Source: Cupriavidus numazuensis (GTDB lineage Bacteria > Pseudomonadota > Gammaproteobacteria > Burkholderiales > Burkholderiaceae). Taken from it: a DNA stretch of 64,000 bases. Where the stretch lies: assembly GCF_905397435.1 (NCBI RefSeq), contig NZ_CAJPVI010000007.1:62001-126000 (forward strand). The letters are read 5' to 3'. Below the pieces are notes generated by a model. The model worked only from the letters and a program-made list of their open reading frames with translations, made no database searches and was not told the DNA's origin. The position numbers and the translations under genes are program-made. Positions 16,601 through 26,142 of the stretch are shown piece after piece. Every line of letters begins with the position of its first letter. The first letter of the stretch is position 1.

Positions 16601-19600
16601 GACGCGCAAGCGTGTGGTCGGCGGCTTCTATCGCTACGACAACCGCAGCGAGAGCCGCGACCTCGGTACCGTGTGCGAAACGCGTACCGATGCGCAGGGC
16701 CGCGCGCGGTGCGATGTCACGCTGGACCAGGCCGGGCAAGTCGAGCTGGTTGCGATTGCGCGCGACAAGGATGGCCGCAGCGCACAGGCCGCATCCACCG
16801 TATGGGTCACGCGCCAGGGCGAACTGTGGTTCGGCGGCGAGAACCATGACCGTATCGATGTGCTGCCCGAGAAGAAGCAGTACGCGCCCGGTGATACCGC
16901 CGTGTTCCAGGTACGCATGCCGTTCCGCCAGGCTACCGCGCTAGTTGCGGTCGAGCGTGAAGGCGTGCTCGAAACGCAGGTTGTTGAACTGAACGGCAGC
17001 GATCCCACGGTGCGCGTGAAGGTCAAGCCGGAGTGGGGGCCTAACGTGTACGTATCGGTGATGACGATACGCGGGCGTCTGCACGAAGTGCCGTGGTATT
17101 CGTTCTTCACGTGGGGCTGGCGCCAGCCGGGCGAATGGTGGCGGGCGTTCCGCAGTGAAGGCAAAGAGTACGCGGCGCCGACGGCGTTGGTCGACCTGTC
17201 GCGGCCGGCGTTCCGGCTTGGCCTCGCGGAGATCCGCGTGGGCAACGAAGCGCACCGGCTCGATGTGACCGTGACGCCGGACAAGGCCTCCTATACCGTG
17301 CGCGGCAAGGCACGTGTGGCGCTGCAGGTGAAGCTACCAGATGGCAAGCCTGCGGCGAACGGCGAAATCGCACTGGCTGCAGTCGATCAGGCACTGCTCG
17401 AACTGATGCCCAACAATAGCTGGGACCTGCTCGACGCGATGCTGCAGCGGCGCAGCTATGGCGTGGAGACCTCCACCGCGCAGATGGAGATCATCGGGCG
17501 CCGCCACTATGGGCGCAAGGCGGTACCGGCTGGCGGTGGCGGCGGCAAGAGCCCGACACGCGAACTGTTCGACACGCTGCTGCTGTGGAACCCGCGCGTG
17601 CAGCTTGATGCCGAGGGCAGGGCCACGGTCGAAGTGCCGCTCAATGATTCGCTGACGAGTTTCCGCATTGTCGCGGTCGCGGACCTCGGCGTGGGACGCT
17701 TCGGCACAGGCAGTGCAACCATTGCCGCGACGCAGGACCTGCAAGTGATTTCGGGGCTGCCATTGCTGATACGCGAGGACGACCGCTACCGTGCCATGTT
17801 CACGCTGCGCAATACGACGAAGCGCGCGATGACGGTGCAAGCGAGCGCCCGTGCCACGCTGGTCGGCAATGCCAACGCACTGCCTGTGCAGACCGTGCAG
17901 GTTCCCGCGGGCGAAGCGCGCGAGATCGGCTGGGATGTCACCGCGCCCGCACTGCTCGCGTTCTCGCGCAGCGGCACCGTGCAGTGGGAAGTGCAGGCTG
18001 CCGAGCAGGGTAGCGGCGGCGCGACGGATCGCATCAAGGTGTCGCAGCAGATCGTGCCGGCGGAACCGGTGACGGTGCAGCAGGCCACGCTGGCGCAACT
18101 CACACCGCAACTGAGCGTGCCCGTGAAGGCGCCGCCGGGCGCGCTTGCCGATCCGACGGGCAAGGTGCGCGGCGGCTTGCAGGTGAACCTGCAGTCGTCG
18201 CTCGCGGGCGGCATGCCGGGCGTGCGCGAGTGGTTCCTCAACTACCCGTTCAGCTGCCTGGAGCAACTCACGTCCAAGGCCATCGGCCTCGCCGACGGCA
18301 CGGCGTGGGAAGCGCTGATGAACCAGTTGCCTTCCTACCTCGACGCGAACGGCCTGGCCGCGTACTTCCCGCTGCGCAGCGACAGCCAGAGCGGCAGCGT
18401 TGCGCTGACCGCTTACCTGCTGTCGATCAGCGATGAAGCCGCACGTGCTGGCCTGACGCTGCGCGTGCCGGACGAGCTGCGTGCGCAGATGGAGCGCGGA
18501 CTGGTGGCGTTTGTCGAAGGCCGCATCCGTCCCGACGCGTGGGCGCCGTCGTCGGCGACGATGGACCTTGAAGTCCGCAAGCTCGCCGCGCTCGAAGCGC
18601 TGTCACGCACGGGCCATGCGCAGGCGCGCATGCTCGGTTCGATCCAGATCCTGCCCGCGCAATGGCCGACGTCGGCGCTGATCGACTGGACCATGCTGCT
18701 GGCGCGCATGCAGGACATTCCGCAACGCGAGGCACGCCTGGCCGAGGCGCAGCAGTTGCTGCGAGCACGCCTGACAGTGCAGGGCACGCGGCTGGCATTC
18801 TCGACCGAGCGCAGCGACGACTGGTGGTGGCTGATGGCCGGTGGCGATGTGAATGCCGCGCGGCTGCTCGCGCTCGCAGCGGAACTGCCTGGCTGGAAGG
18901 ACGACGCGCCGCAGCTTGCTGTAGGCCTGATCGGACGGCAGGTGCGTGGTGCGTGGGGCACGACCAATGCCAATGCATGGGGCATGCTCGCCATCACGCG
19001 CTTTGCGCAGGTGTTCGAGAAGACGCCGGTGGCGGGTAGCACTCGCATGTCGGTCAGCGGTGCCGGTGAATCCGCACGCAGCTTCGACTGGAGCCGCGCG
19101 CAGCGTCGAGATGGCGTGGCCCAGGGCAGCGTCGATTTGCCGTGGCCAGCCGGCGAAGGCGGCGGCACGCTGCAGCTCGAACATGCCGGCGCAGGCCATC
19201 CGTGGGCGACGGTGCGGGCCATGGCCGCGGTGCCGCTGTCGGGTCCGCTGGCAGCAGGCTATCGCGTGCGCCGCACGGTGACGCCGGTGGAGCAGGCCGT
19301 GGCCGGCAAGTGGTCGCGCGGCGACACGTATCGCGTGAAGCTGGAGGTCGATGCGCAGGCCGACATGACGTGGGTGGTGATCAGCGATCCGGTACCGGCC
19401 GGTGCGACGATCCTCGGCAGCGGGCTCGGCCGCGATTCGGAAATCGCCACGCGCGGTGAACGGCGCAAGGGCATGGCGTGGCCCGCCTACATTGAGCGTA
19501 CGCCGCAGGCCTACCGCGAGTACTACGAGTACGTGCCCAAGGGCAGCATTTCCGTTGAGTACACCGTGCGCCTGAATAATGCGGGCGACTTCGCACTGCC

Positions 19601-19685
19601 ACCGACGCGCGTCGAAGCGATGTACGCGCCAGACGTGTTTGGCGCCGCACCGAACGCGCGCCTGACTGTGGGGGCCCGCCCATGA
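13635..19685 (+). CDS. Bacterial alpha-2-macroglobulin, thioester type
   Basis: A 2,016-residue secreted or periplasmic protease trap. It starts with a signal peptide ending AAFAAQ, with no lipobox, unlike the lipoprotein YfhM of E. coli. MG domains follow, with an A2M_N-type segment near residues 640-700 (DWNRGIETWRFNVPTD, VFDRTLLRVGETVSMKHFIRAE). The thioester motif CLEQ is at residues 1541-1544 in WFLNYPFSCLEQLTS, followed by the alpha/alpha toroid and a C-terminal receptor-like domain. It is somewhat longer than usual for the family. GGGAGG precedes the ATG. The stop overlaps the next start, so the three genes are translationally coupled to a PBP1C gene, the classic partner in cell-envelope defence. 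Confidence 0.93.
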   Translation: MKGIVARPGRGVGRQGSRAGRAAMVATLAWLSMSAAFAAQVTRFSPEGTVAQVRQVAIRFDEAMVPMGDVQAAAPAAISCTGAPTTGQGRWVDASNWVFDFERDLPPGVRCSVRMSASLRSVAGKPYAGKPEYRFETGGPTVVASRPSGGEIEEDQIFALRFNGAATAASVRDHAWCQAEGLGERIPVRLLTGKERDSVLDAIYWKRIAKDAPDAIHLLACQQRLPAGARMQLVLGAGIATPSGIATRDERRFDYTVREPFTASFSCEREHAQSPCTPLRPMTVSFSAPISRKLAEHVVLKTPSGPRAPQFDADLAPDANVTSLTFAAPFAEKANFTIEIPRDLKDDSGRTLANADLFPLKVSTASMPPLAKFAAAPFGVVERFGELPKGKAPADYPPLLPVTLRNVEADLQVRGVQAQAGTVLKLKVDDDGAVLRWLGLVRRMHEASWTRAELDAVLAGRSPYGVNNPRNAPSIETRSVSLLERATGVQKLSVPKPSGDAPRPFEVVGIPLPEPGFHVVEIASPMLGEALLGKRAPMYVRTAALVTNLGVHFKLARGDGDGSMSGLAWVTALDDGKPVRDAAVAVRDCSGRLLGEGRTDASGVVRFAKLDDVRGRTCDGNGLTGYFVSARIAATHPEARGKADMAFVMSDWNRGIETWRFNVPTDASATQTVRAHTVFDRTLLRVGETVSMKHFIRAETAKGFALPPANRKLPETVVIRHEGSGQTYELPLQWRNTATGGRSAESTFQVPPAAKLGVYNVELQAEGSGDGSDSSARTYSSGSFRVEAFRLPVLTGTLQASGGKGGAVVAPAELPVGVEVHYVSGGGAAGLPVRVSALLRDKWVSFPGYDEYSFSPPRPTRENASGDEEMSEVDEGQARDGGQKLIADKLPLTLDKNGNGTVTLRKMPKIDAPRDLVLEAGFADPNGEVQTLRQTVPVWPSAVVAAIRTEGWVSMKQKLAVHGLVLDTQGKPVADAPVKFNARARITTSTRKRVVGGFYRYDNRSESRDLGTVCETRTDAQGRARCDVTLDQAGQVELVAIARDKDGRSAQAASTVWVTRQGELWFGGENHDRIDVLPEKKQYAPGDTAVFQVRMPFRQATALVAVEREGVLETQVVELNGSDPTVRVKVKPEWGPNVYVSVMTIRGRLHEVPWYSFFTWGWRQPGEWWRAFRSEGKEYAAPTALVDLSRPAFRLGLAEIRVGNEAHRLDVTVTPDKASYTVRGKARVALQVKLPDGKPAANGEIALAAVDQALLELMPNNSWDLLDAMLQRRSYGVETSTAQMEIIGRRHYGRKAVPAGGGGGKSPTRELFDTLLLWNPRVQLDAEGRATVEVPLNDSLTSFRIVAVADLGVGRFGTGSATIAATQDLQVISGLPLLIREDDRYRAMFTLRNTTKRAMTVQASARATLVGNANALPVQTVQVPAGEAREIGWDVTAPALLAFSRSGTVQWEVQAAEQGSGGATDRIKVSQQIVPAEPVTVQQATLAQLTPQLSVPVKAPPGALADPTGKVRGGLQVNLQSSLAGGMPGVREWFLNYPFSCLEQLTSKAIGLADGTAWEALMNQLPSYLDANGLAAYFPLRSDSQSGSVALTAYLLSISDEAARAGLTLRVPDELRAQMERGLVAFVEGRIRPDAWAPSSATMDLEVRKLAALEALSRTGHAQARMLGSIQILPAQWPTSALIDWTMLLARMQDIPQREARLAEAQQLLRARLTVQGTRLAFSTERSDDWWWLMAGGDVNAARLLALAAELPGWKDDAPQLAVGLIGRQVRGAWGTTNANAWGMLAITRFAQVFEKTPVAGSTRMSVSGAGESARSFDWSRAQRRDGVAQGSVDLPWPAGEGGGTLQLEHAGAGHPWATVRAMAAVPLSGPLAAGYRVRRTVTPVEQAVAGKWSRGDTYRVKLEVDAQADMTWVVISDPVPAGATILGSGLGRDSEIATRGERRKGMAWPAYIERTPQAYREYYEYVPKGSISVEYTVRLNNAGDFALPPTRVEAMYAPDVFGAAPNARLTVGARP

Positions 19686-20392
19686 GCTGGCTCGCGCTGA
19701 TGATGCCGGCGCGCGTGCGCGAGTGGTGGCTGGCCGGCACATTGGCGGGCGTGGTCTATGGTGCGTTGCTGCTGCAGGTGTCGATGGAATTGCCGGAAGG
19801 CGCGCCACTGACCGGGCAGATCGCGATGCAGCCGGCATGGAAGACGGCGATGGCGCTGATGCTTGCGCGCGCGGCGTGGTTCCACCGGCCGCTGTCCGAG
19901 CGGCGCTGGCTGGTGGTCGCGCTGGTGTTCTCGGCGATCGGCGATTTCCTGCTTGCGGTGCCCGCACTGCGCATTTCGTTCGTCGGCGGGCTTGGTGCGT
20001 TCCTGCTCGCGCATCTGGCCTACTTGCGGGTTTTGGTGCCGCTCGCGGGCGACTCGCGCGCGCATCGGCTGATTGCATGCGGGGCGCTGATCGGCGTGGC
20101 CGGCACGATGCTGGGCCGCTTCTGGCCCAACCTTGGCGCACTCGCCGGGCCGGTCACGGTCTATGTCGTCGTACTGGCGGCGATGGCATGCAGCGCACTC
20201 GTGGCAAAGTTGCCCACACCGCTGACTGCGCTGGGCGCATTGTGTTTCGTAGCGTCCGACATGATGATCGGCATCGCGCGGTTCCTGGTGCCGTTCGACA
20301 GTTTCCAACTCGGCATCTGGTGGACGTATTGGGCGGCACAGGTGCTGATTGTCGCGGGCATTGTCGCGAATCGTGGGGAGCGGGGGGGATGA
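19682..20392 (+). CDS. YhhN-family membrane protein (lysoplasmalogenase-like)
   Basis: A 236-residue protein with about eight hydrophobic segments. It carries the YhhN/TMEM86 signatures: KTAMALMLARAAW near residue 60, ALVFSAIGDFLLAVP near 78, FVGGLGAFLLAHLAYL near 100 and GALCFVASDMMIGIARF near 186, with paired Asp residues in the GDFLL and SDMMI motifs. Eukaryotic relatives hydrolyse lysoplasmalogens. The bacterial role is unclear. It overlaps the alpha-2-macroglobulin gene before it and the pbpC gene after it by ATGA, so it is made with both. Confidence 0.85.
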   Translation: MSWLALMMPARVREWWLAGTLAGVVYGALLLQVSMELPEGAPLTGQIAMQPAWKTAMALMLARAAWFHRPLSERRWLVVALVFSAIGDFLLAVPALRISFVGGLGAFLLAHLAYLRVLVPLAGDSRAHRLIACGALIGVAGTMLGRFWPNLGALAGPVTVYVVVLAAMACSALVAKLPTPLTALGALCFVASDMMIGIARFLVPFDSFQLGIWWTYWAAQVLIVAGIVANRGERGG

Positions 20393-22713
20393 AGTGGTTC
20401 TTACGCATGCCCACGGCGTGCAATACACCGTCGACTTGCTCCCCTCTCCCGCAAGTGGGAGAGGGGAGAAGGCCTGCGGTGTTCCGGACGTTGTTTTCCG
20501 TGGGTGCAATCGCATTTGCATTTGCATGCGCAGCACTCCCCGCCCACGCCCTCCCAACCTTCACCCAGGTCCGCACCGACTGGCGCAGTTCCGACATCAT
20601 CATCACTGATCGCAACGGCGAAACGGTGGCGCGCATACGTGACGATTTCCGCGTTCGCCGCGGTGATTGGGTCACGCTGCAGGAAACCTCGCCGGCGTTG
20701 CGCACGGCCATCGTGCTGTCGGAGGACAAGCGCTTCTACGCACACAGCGGCGTCGACTGGCAAGGCGTGGCTGCAGCAGCCTGGGCCAATCTCTTTAACA
20801 CGCGGACGCGCGGTGCTTCCACGCTGACGATGCAACTGGCAGGCCTGCTCGATGAGGACCTGCGCAGGCCGGGCGCGGCGGGGCAGGGCCGCAGCGTCAC
20901 GCAGAAGCTAGGACAGGCTGCCGGCGCCGCATCGCTGGAACGAAGCTGGAGCAAGGACCAGATCCTCGAGGCTTATCTGAACCTCGTGCCGTTCCGTGGC
21001 GAGCTGGTCGGCCTGTCGGCGATGTCGCAGGTGTTGTTCGGCAAGTTTCCTGAGGGGCTGGATGCGCGCGAATCCGCACTGGCCGTCGCGCTTGTGCGAG
21101 CGCCCAATGCGAAGGCCGCACAAGTGGCGCGCCGGGCATGCGGCATCCTGCGCGAAATGCGCTTGCCGCGCGAGTGCGAGGGGCTGGAAGGCTTCGCGCA
21201 ATTGGCGTTGCTGCGCTCAGGCAGCGTCGCGCAGCGTGGTACCGCAGCGTCGCCGCAGCCCAGGCAACTGGCGCCGCATCTCGGCCGCATGCTGGCAAGC
21301 CAGGCGCGTGTGCAAGCGCGGACAGATGCGCCGGCGCCGCCGTACCTCCGCTCCACGCTCGACGCGGACCTCCAGCGTGTGGCCATGGCGAGCCTGCAGC
21401 GCCATCTGCGCGAACTGGCAGGGCGCCATGTGGAAGACGGCGCCGTGGTGGTGATCGACAACGCGAGCGGCGATGTGCTCACCTACGTGGGCTCGTCCGG
21501 CGAATTGTCCGGTGCCGCGGAAGTCGATCATGCACAGGCGCTGCGCCAGGCGGGCTCGACGCTCAAGCCATTCCTGTACGAGCAGGCACTGGAAGAGCGC
21601 CGGCTGACGGCCGCTTCGCTGCTGGATGACCGGCCCGTCAACCTGCCGGTCGGCGGCGGCCTCTACGTGCCGCAGAACTATGACCATCGCTACGCGGGCT
21701 GGGTCAGTACGCGCGCGGCGCTTGCCGCTTCGTTGAATGTGCCCGCAGTGCGCACGCTGGTGATGGTGACGCCGCACCGCTTCCACAAGCGACTGGTGTC
21801 GCTGGGACTGCCGCTGACGGAAGCCGGTGACTACTACGGATACAGCCTTGCGCTCGGCAGCGCCGATGTGTCGCTACTGGCCTTGACCAATGCGTATCGC
21901 GCGCTGGCCAACGGTGGCCGCTATGCGCCGGTGCGCATGCGTGCGGGCATGGCGATCGTGCCGACCACGGCGGTGATGTCACCAGCAGCGAGCTTTGTCG
22001 TCGCCGACATCCTGTCCGATCGTCATGCACGTGCGCGCACGTTCGGGCTCGACAGTCCGCTGACCACCCGTTTCTGGACCGCGGTGAAAACCGGCACCAG
22101 CAAGGACATGCGCGACAACTGGTGCATCGGCTGGTCGCAGCGCTATACGGTCGGCGTGTGGGTCGGCAATGCGAGCGGGGCGAGCATGCATGACGTATCG
22201 GGTGTATCGGGCGCGGCGCCGGTCTGGCATGACGTGATGGAGGCGCTGCATCGATCGCAACCGAGCGTGGCCCCGGTCGCGCCGGCGGGCGTGGAGCGCG
22301 TGGCGCTGACGTTCGCCGATGACCTCGAACCGGCGCGTGAAGAAGTGTTTCTCGCTGGCACGGCGCAGACGCGCGTCAGCGTCGGTACCTCGACCGCGCG
22401 CTCGGGCGTGCCGGCGATTGCGAACCCGGCCAACGGCACGGTGTTCGCGCTCGACCCGGACATGCCGCCATCGGCGCAGCGCGTGTGGTTCCACGCGGAA
22501 GGCGTCACGGGCCAGACCGCGCGTTCGGTGACGTGGCGCATGGACGGCAAGCCGCTCGGGCGCGGCGGCGAGGTGGCGTGGCTGCCATGGCCGGGGCGGC
22601 ATCAGGTCGAACTGCTCGACGCAGCGGGAAAGGTGGTGGACCGCATCGGCATCGAAGTGCGCGGCGCGAGCGTACGCGCGCCCGCCGCTTCAGCGGGTCG
22701 CAGCGCGCGCTGA
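20389..22713 (+). CDS. pbpC: Penicillin-binding protein 1C
   Basis: A 774-residue bifunctional peptidoglycan synthase. The glycosyltransferase domain has EDKRFYAHSGVDW and GASTLTMQLAGLL with the catalytic Glu. The transpeptidase domain has SxxK at Ser390-Lys393 (GSTLKP) and KTGTSKDMRDNW. A C-terminal BiPBP_C domain (PAIANPANGTVFALDPDMP to the end) is typical of PBP1C. The start overlaps yhhN. An unusual feature is that residues 17-27 are coded by a 30-bp palindromic repeat lying before the hydrophobic signal segment RTLFSVGAIAFAFACAALPAHA. Its 3' end overlaps the convergent LysR remnant. Confidence 0.94.
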   Translation: MKWFLRMPTACNTPSTCSPLPQVGEGRRPAVFRTLFSVGAIAFAFACAALPAHALPTFTQVRTDWRSSDIIITDRNGETVARIRDDFRVRRGDWVTLQETSPALRTAIVLSEDKRFYAHSGVDWQGVAAAAWANLFNTRTRGASTLTMQLAGLLDEDLRRPGAAGQGRSVTQKLGQAAGAASLERSWSKDQILEAYLNLVPFRGELVGLSAMSQVLFGKFPEGLDARESALAVALVRAPNAKAAQVARRACGILREMRLPRECEGLEGFAQLALLRSGSVAQRGTAASPQPRQLAPHLGRMLASQARVQARTDAPAPPYLRSTLDADLQRVAMASLQRHLRELAGRHVEDGAVVVIDNASGDVLTYVGSSGELSGAAEVDHAQALRQAGSTLKPFLYEQALEERRLTAASLLDDRPVNLPVGGGLYVPQNYDHRYAGWVSTRAALAASLNVPAVRTLVMVTPHRFHKRLVSLGLPLTEAGDYYGYSLALGSADVSLLALTNAYRALANGGRYAPVRMRAGMAIVPTTAVMSPAASFVVADILSDRHARARTFGLDSPLTTRFWTAVKTGTSKDMRDNWCIGWSQRYTVGVWVGNASGASMHDVSGVSGAAPVWHDVMEALHRSQPSVAPVAPAGVERVALTFADDLEPAREEVFLAGTAQTRVSVGTSTARSGVPAIANPANGTVFALDPDMPPSAQRVWFHAEGVTGQTARSVTWRMDGKPLGRGGEVAWLPWPGRHQVELLDAAGKVVDRIGIEVRGASVRAPAASAGRSAR
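20439..20468. repeat. REP-like palindrome inside the pbpC coding region
   Basis: An inverted repeat CTCCCCTCTCCC ... GGGAGAGGGGAG with a six-base centre GCAAGT. The same family occurs twice between the ABC transporter genes at 40.2-40.35 kb. Here it lies in frame in the N-terminal coding region of pbpC. Confidence 0.85.
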
Positions 22714-23510
22714 CACCGGCGCGTGCGTCTTGAGGAAATCGACGAATACGCGCAGCTTGGGCGGCATCAGCGTACGGGCCGGGTAATACAGGTAGAAGCC
22801 GTCGAACGGTGCCAGCCAGCGGTCCAGCACGGTGACGAGCCGCCCGTCGTCGAGCGCACCCTGGATGTGGTTGGTGAACTCGTAGATCAGCCCGACGCCA
22901 TCGAACGCTGCCTGGTGCAGCAGGGTCTTGTCATTGGCGATCAGCGCCGCATGCGTGTCCACGGTGAACGCGCGGCGGTCTTCCATGAACTCCCAGCGAT
23001 AAACGCCGCCGTGCGGGCCGAAACGGTATTGCAGGCACGCGTGCGCGTGAAGATCCGCAGGCGTCTGCGGCGTGCCGTGTTGCGCAAGATATGCGGGCGC
23101 GGCTGCCACCACCATGCGTAGCGGACCGGTGACGGGAATCGCGACCATGTCGCGTTGCAGGGCCTCGCCGAGGCGCAGGCCCGCATCGAAGCCTTCGGCG
23201 ACGAGATCGGCAAAGCGGTCGTCGGTGACGACGTCGACGCAGATGCCGGGATACGCGCGCAAGAAGGCAGATAGCAGCGGCCTCAGTACGATCGCGCCTG
23301 CGGTGGTCGGCGTGGTCAGGCGCAGCGTGCCGACGGGGTTGTCGCGCTGCTGGCGGATGTCGTCGGTGGCCGCGCCGATTTCCTGCAGCGCGGGCTCGAT
23401 GCGCGCGAGCAGCGCCGCGCCCGCCTCGGTCAGGCCGACACTGCGCGTGGTACGTTGCAGCAGACGCACGCCCAGCCGCGCTTCAAGCTGGCGGATGGGC
23501 CGCGCCATTG
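22690..23510 (-). pseudogene. LysR-family regulator, 5'-truncated
   Basis: The C-terminal part of a LysR-type regulator. It begins inside the DNA-binding domain at [30 protein letters not shown] and continues through the effector domain to a normal end. The first roughly 40-45 residues, which hold most of the winged helix, are missing. Upstream, the reading frame continues into sequence that on the other strand is an aldo/keto reductase gene, so the 5' part was lost by deletion. Its stop lies 24 bp inside the convergent pbpC gene. It cannot act as a normal regulator. Confidence 0.85.
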
Positions 23511-24295
<785 letters not shown>

Positions 24296-24355
24296 TTCGG
24301 GTGCAGGAGCTGCCGCATAATGGCAGGTCCTGAACCGACCTGCCGGAGTGCCCGC

Positions 24356-25312
24356 ATGTCCCTGATTCCCCTTGATGCCGCCAGCACGGCGGCGCGCCTG
24401 CCCTATCCCGAACTCGCCGGGGCGATCGCCGACATGCTGGCCGAGTTGCGCGACGGCACGGCCATGGCGCCACCGCGCATCGCGCTGCCGGTCGGCGACG
24501 CGCAGGGCGGGGCGGGCACGCTGCTGGTGATGCCGGCGCGCAACCGGCGGCTGGTGATGACCAAGAACATCACGGTGCATCCGGACAATCCGCGGCGCGG
24601 GCTGCCCAATATCCTTGGGGAAGTCGTGGTCGCTGACGCGCATACGGGCGAGCGCCTGGCCATGCTCGACGGTCCCACCGTCACGGGGCGGCGTACGGCA
24701 GCCGTGTCGCTGCTGGCTGCGCAGCGCTTTGCCGCTCAGCCGGACGGCGAATTGCTGATCATCGGTGCCGGCGTGCAGGCGCTGACGCATCTGGAAGCCT
24801 TCATCGCTGGATTGCCGGTACGACGCGTGTGGCTGCATTCGCGCACGCGCGAAAAGGCCGAAGCGCTGGCCGCTCACGCTGGCTCGCTCGGCGTGACGGC
24901 GGAGGTGACCGATGATGTTGCATCCGTGCTGCCGCGCGTGTCGATGGTGGTGACGGTCACGTCGAGCCTTAGTCCGGTGCTACCCGACATCGACAGCGGT
25001 CTGTGGCAAGACCACCATTTCATTGCCGCGGTCGGTGCGTTCCGTCCCGACATGTGCGAACTGCCGCCCGCGCTGTGCCAGGCGGCGTCGGCCAGCGGGC
25101 GCTTGCTCGCGGATACGCTGTTCGGCATCGAGGAAGAGGCAGGCGACTTGTTGCAGGCGGGCATCGATTGGTCGACCGTGCAGCCGTTCGAAACGGCGAT
25201 CCTGCAAGCGGATGCGATCCGCGCGCGCCGCGGCAGCCCGCTCGTGTTCAAGAGCGTCGGCTACGCGCTGTGGGACCTGGCGGCGTGCGTGCTGGCCAGC
25301 CGGCAGGATTAA
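24356..25312 (+). CDS. Ornithine cyclodeaminase/mu-crystallin family reductase
   Basis: A 318-residue NAD(P)-dependent enzyme. It has a Rossmann motif LLIIGAGVQALTHLEAF near residues 130-146, an N-terminal substrate part with RNRRLVMTKNITVHPDNPRRGLPNILGEVVV, and DGPTVTGRRTAAVSLLAA. The pattern (VTKNITVHP, GLPNI) resembles delta-1-pyrroline-2-carboxylate / piperideine-2-carboxylate reductases of proline and lysine metabolism more than true ornithine cyclodeaminase. ATG 24356 fits the family start and has a GGAG motif upstream. Its stop overlaps the convergent tetR-type gene. The exact substrate is not decided. Confidence 0.82.
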   Translation: MSLIPLDAASTAARLPYPELAGAIADMLAELRDGTAMAPPRIALPVGDAQGGAGTLLVMPARNRRLVMTKNITVHPDNPRRGLPNILGEVVVADAHTGERLAMLDGPTVTGRRTAAVSLLAAQRFAAQPDGELLIIGAGVQALTHLEAFIAGLPVRRVWLHSRTREKAEALAAHAGSLGVTAEVTDDVASVLPRVSMVVTVTSSLSPVLPDIDSGLWQDHHFIAAVGAFRPDMCELPPALCQAASASGRLLADTLFGIEEEAGDLLQAGIDWSTVQPFETAILQADAIRARRGSPLVFKSVGYALWDLAACVLASRQD

Positions 25313-25926
25313 GCTGCGTCGGCCTGCAGCCACGCACGGAACAACTCGCGCGCGGGCTCCAGATAGTCTGCGACCGATTCGCTGCAATCGCCGGCATACC
25401 AGTGGCAATAGCAGCCATGGAAGGTCGCCAGCATCAGCCGCGCCATCGCGGCCGGCATGGGACGTTGCGGTTGCGAGAACGCCTCGACGAGCTGCTTCAC
25501 ATGGCTGTCCCAGCCGCGCCGGATCTCGGCGCGCACGCTGGCCGGCACGCTGCCCGAAAACAGCATGCCGAGCACCACGCCCTTGGCTTCGGGGTTGGCG
25601 GTGAAAGCCTGCGCTACCTGATTGAACACGCGATCCAGTCGCTGCTGCGGCGTTTCACCGGCACGCAAGTTCGGTTCGATCTCCTGGGCGATCTGCTGGA
25701 ACAGGCTGGTGGCCGCCTCTGCCAGCAACATCTCCTTGCTTCCGAAATGCCATAGCAGACTGCTCTTGGCCACGCCGGCGCTCGCCGAAATCTGGTCGAG
25801 CGTGACGTCGGCATAGCCATGCGCGCGCATCAGGTCGCGCGTGACCTCGAGCACGCGCTGGCGGGTCTCGAGGCCTCGGCGGTTTTTTGGATTGGCGTGC
25901 GGTGTGAGTGGGGTGGGCGCGGGCAT
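25309..25926 (-). CDS. TetR-family regulator beside alkyl sulfatase gene
   Basis: A 205-residue repressor. The N-terminal HTH is TRQRVLEVTRDLMRAHGYADVTLDQISASAGVAKSSLLWHFGSKEMLLAEA, and the C-terminal ligand domain holds several Trp/Cys residues (FHGCYCHWYAGDC). It is divergent from the alkyl sulfatase gene. A 24-bp palindrome in the spacer is its probable operator, so it likely represses the sulfatase and itself until a fatty alcohol, alkyl sulfate or similar ligand binds. The ligand is inferred from context. Confidence 0.9.
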   Translation of the reverse strand: MPAPTPLTPHANPKNRRGLETRQRVLEVTRDLMRAHGYADVTLDQISASAGVAKSSLLWHFGSKEMLLAEAATSLFQQIAQEIEPNLRAGETPQQRLDRVFNQVAQAFTANPEAKGVVLGMLFSGSVPASVRAEIRRGWDSHVKQLVEAFSQPQRPMPAAMARLMLATFHGCYCHWYAGDCSESVADYLEPARELFRAWLQADAA

Positions 25927-26031
25927 GACCGAACGAAATATGTCTTTTGAATCACTAAAAGGCAAGGCGGAAGCGCGGGAAACTGCCGCTCTGCATTTGA
26001 CAGTGTGACGCCATTCGAACCAAACTTCAGG

Positions 26032-26055
26032 ATTGTACTGAACGTTCAGCACAAT
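26032..26055. promoter_or_regulatory. Palindromic operator for the TetR-family regulator
   Basis: A 24-bp inverted repeat with arms ATTGTACTGAAC and GTTCAGCACAAT, with one mismatched pair. It lies in the spacer between the divergent regulator and alkyl sulfatase genes, about 90 nt before the latter's ATG. Length and symmetry suit a TetR-family dimer. Confidence 0.8.
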
Positions 26056-26142
26056 GCGCCCCCGCTGGTGGACGGCAAGTTTCCCCTTGCCGCCTTGTTG
26101 TTTCAGCAGGCTCGCACTGAGCCATGTCTCAAGGAGAACCGA

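Noticed and set aside
13584..16847. 1,087-codon frame on the minus strand
   Set aside because: Antisense to the alpha-2-macroglobulin gene. Long opposite-strand frames are expected at this GC content, and it has no known domain.
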